Of a DNA stretch of 41,531 nt, positions 36,088 to 41,531 are shown one piece after another. The translations under genes and the position numbers were made by a program. How positions within the stretch are numbered: position 1 is the first letter of the stretch; each line of letters starts with the position of its first letter. The DNA comes from Ferruginibacter sp. (GTDB lineage: Bacteria > Bacteroidota > Bacteroidia > Chitinophagales > Chitinophagaceae). The stretch lies in the NCBI GenBank assembly GCA_025352625.1, contig JANXSR010000110.1, forward strand, positions 1 to 41,531. Direction: 5' to 3'. The notes beneath the pieces are model-generated. The model was not told the origin of the DNA, searched no databases, and worked only from the letters and a program-made list of their open reading frames with translations.

Positions 36088-38532
36088 TTATAGAAAGTTA
36101 ACTTTTAAGTATTCTTCAATTTCACTCCCTTTTGCTTTACTTAAAGCATCAAAGCTTTTTTTATAAGCAGGTTCAGTAAAATTTTTATATTGTGCAGGAA
36201 TATTTTTTCTTACGCTTAACACTTCGTCAATTCCCTTTTTTATTTTTTTAATATCGCTTAAATTTTCAAAGTAATTAATTAACCCAATGCTCATACCTAT
36301 TTTTTCCTGGCTAAATGCAGTTTCGTTAAACAGAGTGCTAATAGTTTCAAAATCTGATTCCTTGCCTTCTGAAATTAAACCGGTCATTACTACTTCAGCC
36401 AATACCCCTTTTGCATCTGCCGCATATTTTTTTGATAATTCATAACCTTTAGAAGGTTCTAATCCTATCAAGCCTCCCAATGCTGCACCTGCTACACTGT
36501 ACGAAGAATCATTTATATTTTTTTCAAATAATGATTTATATTTCTCATCTTGAAGAGCTGCTAAAAAGCTAATGGCATCTGATTGCGTTTTTTTACTTTT
36601 ATCGGTATTGGCAATTGATTCTATAGTTTTAATGATATCAGCATCTTTGGAAAATTTGGAATCATAAATACTTAAAACTGCCTGACTTCGTAATCCGGAA
36701 AATTTATCAGTCAAACCCAGTGCAGCCTCTTTCATTTGCTTAAGCGTAAAATAATCCAACGCCTCTTTTCTATCCAAATAATTTGCAGCAAACTTATATT
36801 GGTGAATGAAGTTTGCTGCGGTCTTGTTGTCTATTTTTTCGCAAAGTAAAATTTTATCGGCGTCAACATTTATTAAATCGGGACGCTTTGAATAATTGAA
36901 AGTAAAAGTATCAATCTTATTTTCAATCCATACTCTTTCCCTGATCTTACTGGCTCCGGAATAAATTTCTACAGCAATGGGTAAACGAAATAGTTTATCA
37001 GTTTTTTGTGTTTGTTCAATAATCACCTGCACCTTACCACTTGCATCATCATATACATAATCGATCTTTAATTTAGGATGGCCGCTACCATAATACCATT
37101 GGTTCCAAAACCAGTTTAAATCCTCGCCGGTAACCTCTTCAAAGGCCAATCTTAATTGTGTTGCTTCTCCAGGTTTAAATTTATTGGCAGTTAAATAATT
37201 GTTTAGCGATTTAAAGAAAGCATCATCACCCACATAATAGCGTAGCATGTGTAGTATACGACCGCCTTTGTTATAACTAACTGCATCAAACATATCTTCT
37301 TTATCTGCATAGCTAAAACGAACAAGGTCTTTTTTATCACTACCACTTTGCAGGTATCCCTGCATATCTTCAAGATTATGTTGATCTGCAAAATCTTTTC
37401 CATATTTATATTCGTCCCACAAGTATTCACTATAATTGGCAAAACTTTCATTTACAGTTAGGTTACTCCAGCTTTCTGCTGTAACCAAATCTCCAAACCA
37501 ATGGTGAAAAAGTTCATGTGCAATGGTTTCTTCCCAGCTGTTTCCATCTGTTAACTGTCTTGCATTTTGATAAGCACTTTCCTGGTGTAGTGTTGCTGTT
37601 GTATTTTCCATTGCCCCACTTACATAATCTCTTCCAACAATCTGAGAATACTTTGACCATTGGTATGGAACGCCTAATATTTTTTCATAAAAACCAATCA
37701 TTTCTGGGGTATTGCCAAATATTTTGCGGGCAACGGATTCGTACTTTTTTTCTACATAATAATTTACTTCCATTGCTTTGTATTTATCCTTTACAATGGC
37801 AAAATCTCCAATTCCCATGAAGAATAAGTAAGGGGCATTTGGCAGATTCATTTTCCAGTAATCTGTTCTGGTGCCATCTGTATTTTTTTGTTGACTTATT
37901 AAAAGGCCATTACTTAAGGTTACATATTTTGAAGGCACCGTCATATAAATCTCTTCAGTGCTTTTTTGGTTTGGCTTATCAATTGTCGGCATCCATACAC
38001 TATTAGCTTCTGATTCTCCTTGCGTCCAAATTTGTGTAGGCTTGTCTTTTTCTTCTCCAGTAGGATTAATAAAGTAAAGGCCTTTTGCATCTGTAATAGC
38101 CGCACTACCTGCTACTTTTAAGTCATTTGGTCTGGCGGTGTAATTTATAAAGACAGTGTAGCTTTCTCCCCCTTTATACATTTTATCAAGGGTAATAAAT
38201 AATTGTGTACTATCATATTTATATTTCAGAGAAATTTTAGAAGTACCCTTAACGATGTCAACTTGTTTAATATCCATTCCTTTTGCATCGAGAGTTAAAG
38301 TATCGGTAGAATAAAAATGTGGTTTAAGGGTTACCCATGCTTTTCCATACATCCATGCTTTGTTGTAGTCAAACATTACTTCCAGTTTGGTATGAACGAG
38401 TTCATTAACCTTGGGGTAACTGGCCCTGTATATTTTTTCACGAGAATCGGTATTCATTGATCCTCTGGTAGTCTGAGCTTTTACAATAAATATTCCACCA
38501 ATCAAAGCAATAAAAATGAACATTTTCTTCAT
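36088..38532 (-). CDS. M1 family aminopeptidase
   Basis: GAMENTTATLH; zinc motif ETIAHELFHHWFGDLVTAESWSNLTVNESFANYSEYL. Confidence 0.96.
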   Translation of the reverse strand: MKKMFIFIALIGGIFIVKAQTTRGSMNTDSREKIYRASYPKVNELVHTKLEVMFDYNKAWMYGKAWVTLKPHFYSTDTLTLDAKGMDIKQVDIVKGTSKISLKYKYDSTQLFITLDKMYKGGESYTVFINYTARPNDLKVAGSAAITDAKGLYFINPTGEEKDKPTQIWTQGESEANSVWMPTIDKPNQKSTEEIYMTVPSKYVTLSNGLLISQQKNTDGTRTDYWKMNLPNAPYLFFMGIGDFAIVKDKYKAMEVNYYVEKKYESVARKIFGNTPEMIGFYEKILGVPYQWSKYSQIVGRDYVSGAMENTTATLHQESAYQNARQLTDGNSWEETIAHELFHHWFGDLVTAESWSNLTVNESFANYSEYLWDEYKYGKDFADQHNLEDMQGYLQSGSDKKDLVRFSYADKEDMFDAVSYNKGGRILHMLRYYVGDDAFFKSLNNYLTANKFKPGEATQLRLAFEEVTGEDLNWFWNQWYYGSGHPKLKIDYVYDDASGKVQVIIEQTQKTDKLFRLPIAVEIYSGASKIRERVWIENKIDTFTFNYSKRPDLINVDADKILLCEKIDNKTAANFIHQYKFAANYLDRKEALDYFTLKQMKEAALGLTDKFSGLRSQAVLSIYDSKFSKDADIIKTIESIANTDKSKKTQSDAISFLAALQDEKYKSLFEKNINDSSYSVAGAALGGLIGLEPSKGYELSKKYAADAKGVLAEVVMTGLISEGKESDFETISTLFNETAFSQEKIGMSIGLINYFENLSDIKKIKKGIDEVLSVRKNIPAQYKNFTEPAYKKSFDALSKAKGSEIEEYLKVNFL

Positions 38533-38651
38533 ATAACTAATTTAGTTGGCTGTAAAAATAACCTTAGTGTTGTTAACCCAAAACGAATTTTTTAATAATT
38601 GGTAAAACGATAACTATAATAAGTAGTTTTGTAACCAAAGTATCATAAAGC

Positions 38652-40124
38652 ATGAAGCATCAATTTTTCGCCCTGTTTTTAATATTTCTATGTATTTCAA
38701 TTAGTGTAAAAGCTCAGCAAAATCATTTCATTTACATACAGACAGATAATAAGCAACCCTTTTATGTAAGGCAAGATAAAAATGTTTACAGTTCAACAGC
38801 TTCAGGTTATTTGGTACTTTCAAAATTAAAAACAGGCTCCTATGATTTAGTTTTTGGTTTTCCCAAAAACGAATGGCCCGAGCAAAATATTCATTGCTCT
38901 TTAGAAGACAAGGATCTCGGCTATTTATTAAAAAACTTTGGTGAAAAGGGATGGGGATTATTTAATCTTCAATCGTTAAGCGTACTTATGGCAAATGAAA
39001 ATAGTAAAAAAAGTGACGTTGCTAAAGAAGTAAGAACAGATGCATTTTCCAATATGCTATCGACCGTTGTGAATGATCCTACAATAAAAGAAAATGAACC
39101 AGTAAAACAGGAAGTAAAGAAGACAATTACTGAAGATGTAAAACCTAGTGTTGCGTTAAATTCCGAATCTAAAAAAGAGCCATTAAAAAAGGTAGTTAAA
39201 GAGGAGCCTAAAAATGAGTCAGTAAAAGCAACAGAACTGGCCACTACTAATGTCTCATTAAGCTCGGAACCCCCAAAAGAACAGTTAAAAAAAGCTACTA
39301 AAGAAGAGCCAAAGATAGAATCTGTTAAAATAACAGAACCGGATAAAATCAATATTGCAGTGAATTCCGCATACAAGAAGGAAGAAATAAAAGGATCACT
39401 TAAAGATGAGCCGAAGATTGATTCTGTAAAGTCACCCGAATCTGTTACTCTCAAAAGCAATGAAAACACAAAAAAGGATCATTTAGAAGATAAAGTAAAT
39501 ATAACAAAAAAGCTAGCCAATAAAACTGCAGAAGGAATGGAAATGGTTTATGTGGATATGGCTAATGGAATTCAAGATACAGTGCGAATTCTAATTCCGG
39601 TTGAAAAAGAAATACTTGAAAATTCCTCGGAAAAGAATATTGTAAGCAATAAGCCTAAAGAAGATATAAGGGCAAAGGAAGCTAATCCTGTAATTGTTGC
39701 AAAGGATGAAAAAAAGAAAGAAACAAAATTCCTGGAAATTGAACTTCCTAATCCAAATGGGAAGGTAAATGATGTTAGGGGAGATAGTATACGTCATCAA
39801 AATATACCCCAGTCACAAATAATTAATTCAGATTGTCAGAATTTTGCAACAAACGAAGACTTTTTAAAGTTGCGAAAAAAAATGGCCGCTGTAGAAAATC
39901 CGGATGATATGATTGTTGTTTCTAAGAAGTTTTTAAAAACGAAATGTTTTACCACAGAGCAGCTCAAAAATTTGAGTGTATTATTTTTAAGTGATGCAGG
40001 TAAGTATAGTTTTTTTGATGCTGCATATCCTTTTGTCTCGGATTCTCAAAATTATATACAACTGGAAAGTCAGTTAACTGAGACCTATTATATTAACCGT
40101 TTTAAAGTAATGGTAAAACATTGA
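38652..40124 (+). CDS. Secreted protein with Lys/Glu-rich repeat region and C-terminal DUF4476-like domain
   Basis: Signal peptide to VKAQ; C-terminus FLKLRKKMAAVENPDDMIVVSKKFLKTKCFTTEQLKNLSVLFLSDAGKYSFFDAAYPFVSDSQNYIQLESQLTETYYINRFKVMV. Confidence 0.8.
   Translation: MKHQFFALFLIFLCISISVKAQQNHFIYIQTDNKQPFYVRQDKNVYSSTASGYLVLSKLKTGSYDLVFGFPKNEWPEQNIHCSLEDKDLGYLLKNFGEKGWGLFNLQSLSVLMANENSKKSDVAKEVRTDAFSNMLSTVVNDPTIKENEPVKQEVKKTITEDVKPSVALNSESKKEPLKKVVKEEPKNESVKATELATTNVSLSSEPPKEQLKKATKEEPKIESVKITEPDKINIAVNSAYKKEEIKGSLKDEPKIDSVKSPESVTLKSNENTKKDHLEDKVNITKKLANKTAEGMEMVYVDMANGIQDTVRILIPVEKEILENSSEKNIVSNKPKEDIRAKEANPVIVAKDEKKKETKFLEIELPNPNGKVNDVRGDSIRHQNIPQSQIINSDCQNFATNEDFLKLRKKMAAVENPDDMIVVSKKFLKTKCFTTEQLKNLSVLFLSDAGKYSFFDAAYPFVSDSQNYIQLESQLTETYYINRFKVMVKH
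39150..39455 (+). repeat. Three in-frame 102-bp (34-aa) diverged tandem repeats in the DUF4476-like gene
   Basis: VALNSESKKEPLKKVVKEEPKNESVKATEL.. / VSLSSEPPKEQLKKATKEEPKIESVKITEP.. / IAVNSAYKKEEIKGSLKDEPKIDSVKSPES.. with starts at 39150, 39252, 39354. Confidence 0.85.
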
Positions 40125-40154
40125 TATTGCTTTAAGCACAATTCAAATCATTAC

Positions 40155-40898
40155 ATGCTGCGCTATTTTATAGAAGTTGCTTACAAAGGAAGTCGGTATT
40201 CCGGATTTCAGATACAACAAAATGCCAACTCTATTCAGGCAGAAATTGAAAAAGCTTTTAAAATCTTTTTTAGGGAAGAGATTGTATTAACATCTTCCTC
40301 CAGAACTGATGCAGGTGTTCATGCATTAAGTAACTACTTTCATTTTGATGCTATAAGCCTACCCCCAAGGGAAATTTTGGATAACGTTACATATAACCTG
40401 AATTCTATTTTACCAGATGATATTGTAGTAAAGCGTATATACGAGGTTGTTCCAAATGCACATAGTCGTTTTAATGCATTAAGCCGGTCTTATAAGTATG
40501 TGGTATATCAATCTAAAGACCCATTTGCTGCGGACAGGGCTTACTATTATCCTTACAAGTTGGACATTGATAATTTACAACTGGCTGCTAACGTATTAAT
40601 GGAGTATAAAGATTTTGCATCTTTTTCTAAAAAGAATACGCAGGTAAAAACATTTAATTGTACAATTCTAAAAAGTGAATGGTCCCTACAGGACAATCTT
40701 ACCGTTTACAATGTAGAAGCGAATCGTTTTTTGAGGGGTATGGTGAGAGGGCTTGTGGGAACAATGCTTAAGGTAGGTACAGGTAAAATATCGATAGGAG
40801 AATTTCGTGACATTATAGAAAGCAAAGACTGTACTAAAGCTGATTTTTCAGTTCCACCCTTCGGTCTTTTTCTTCTTAATGTTCGTTATCAAATTTGA
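40155..40898 (+). CDS. truA: tRNA pseudouridine(38-40) synthase
   Basis: MLRYFIEVAYKGSRYSGFQIQQNANSIQAEIEKAF; catalytic SSRTDAGVHAL; RFLRGMVRGLVGTMLKVGTGK. Confidence 0.96.
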   Translation: MLRYFIEVAYKGSRYSGFQIQQNANSIQAEIEKAFKIFFREEIVLTSSSRTDAGVHALSNYFHFDAISLPPREILDNVTYNLNSILPDDIVVKRIYEVVPNAHSRFNALSRSYKYVVYQSKDPFAADRAYYYPYKLDIDNLQLAANVLMEYKDFASFSKKNTQVKTFNCTILKSEWSLQDNLTVYNVEANRFLRGMVRGLVGTMLKVGTGKISIGEFRDIIESKDCTKADFSVPPFGLFLLNVRYQI

Positions 40899-41046
40899 TA
40901 AGCCTCGATTTTGTTATTTTACGAATTACATATCACAATTGGTTATTAGGTTTTGACAACTCTGCATATTAAGTACGAAGAGTTATCACCTGTATTAATC
41001 TATACCTAGCAATTAATAAAAATTTCTGTAACAATCTTAAAATTCT

Positions 41047-41080
41047 CTCTATCCATAAAGTCAATATAGGTAGAGGTTTT
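41047..41080 (+). terminator. Weak hairpin terminator candidate after truA
   Basis: CTCTATCCATA / TATAGGTAGAG (9/11 Watson-Crick plus one wobble), followed by gtttta. Confidence 0.45.
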
Positions 41081-41134
41081 ATCTGATAGGGTATTAAAAA
41101 ATAGCAAAAACGATATTATTTTTTATATAAAAAG

Positions 41135-41165
41135 TTTGCTGGTAATACATATCCTGCTATCTTTG
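41135..41165 (+). promoter_or_regulatory. Promoter P1 of putative rRNA leader
   Basis: TTTG (41135-41138), 19-nt spacer, TATCTTTG (41158-41165): matches Bacteroidota -33/-7 architecture. Confidence 0.7.
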
Positions 41166-41261
41166 CCGTCCGCTAGTAAAAAAGGCGAAAAGTTCTTTTA
41201 AAATTCCCCGGTTCGCAACTGTAAATTGTAGAAATTTTTTTTCAAAAAATTGCAAATTAAA

Positions 41262-41293
41262 GTTGGGGTGTATTGTAAAAGCTTATACCTTTG
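41262..41293 (+). promoter_or_regulatory. Promoter P2 of putative rRNA leader
   Basis: GTTG (41262-41265), 20-nt spacer, TACCTTTG (41286-41293). Confidence 0.6.
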
Positions 41294-41397
41294 CAATCCG
41301 AATAAAAAAAGATAACCAGATCTTCGAAATGTCACATCTAAATTGTTCATTATCAATCTTTTAAAACTAAAGTTTTTTCTGAAAAAGATGAATTAAA

Positions 41398-41429
41398 TTA
41401 GGAGTATAAAAAATAGATGCATACTTTTG
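41398..41429 (+). promoter_or_regulatory. Promoter P3 of putative rRNA leader
   Basis: Weak TTAG -33, 20-nt spacer, TACTTTTG (41422-41429) followed by CAGCCCGCT. Confidence 0.55.
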
Positions 41430-41466
41430 CAGCCCGCTGAAAAAGTGGGGGAATAAAAAAGCAATA

Positions 41467-41478
41467 AGTTCTTTGAAA
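41467..41478 (+). promoter_or_regulatory. boxA-like antitermination element AGTTCTTTGAAA
   Basis: Resembles bacterial rrn boxA (E. coli TGCTCTTTAACA); located between P3 and the window end. Confidence 0.6.
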
Positions 41479-41531
41479 GTTAGGAAACAATAGCGCAAAC
41501 AATTTTAGGATTGTTAACACAGGTAAACATG

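Noticed and set aside
38969-39469. Antisense Ser/Phe-rich ORF (166 aa)
   Set aside because: Reverse complement of the Lys/Glu repeat region; compositional artefact
1-41531. CRISPR arrays, prophage, transposases, tRNA genes, toxin-antitoxin or defence islands
   Set aside because: No regular spaced repeats, no matching ORFs and no cloverleaf-like segments noticed by eye; a tRNAscan-SE/Infernal run would be needed to exclude small RNAs formally

Overview
AT-rich chromosomal segment from a Bacteroidota bacterium. Protein content and promoter style suggest a Chitinophagaceae-like lineage, which is inference. It is gene-dense and mostly housekeeping or cell-envelope: kynureninase, GDPD, Mrp/ApbC ATPase, shikimate kinase, DUF423, 7TMR-DISM-type histidine kinase, FtsK, MurF, GldJ-like and PorV type IX secretion/gliding proteins, IspF, Dut, DUF4292 lipoprotein, EnvC-like LytM protein, BshA, M28 peptidase, RsmI-like methylase, EI24/CysZ-like protein, AAG glycosylase, PorP/SprF, Upp, AnmK, adenine deaminase, two LolA-like paralogs, GAPDH, PGK, a LemA-LemA-TPM-TPM cluster, M1 aminopeptidase, a repeat-bearing DUF4476-like protein and TruA. 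I see no prophage, transposase, CRISPR array or tRNA. The most notable non-coding signals are: (1) the right edge, which looks like an rRNA operon leader with tandem Bacteroidota-type promoters, a boxA-like GTTCTTTGAAA and a terminal ACATG that could be the first bases of 16S; (2) an imperfect ~105-bp palindromic element between kynU and the GDPD gene; (3) several strong hairpin terminators; (4) a compositionally odd patch between gapA and pgk. No clearly new multi-gene system is obvious. The best candidates for follow-up are the LemA/TPM cluster, the PorU-less divergent gldJ/porV locus, and the non-coding elements.
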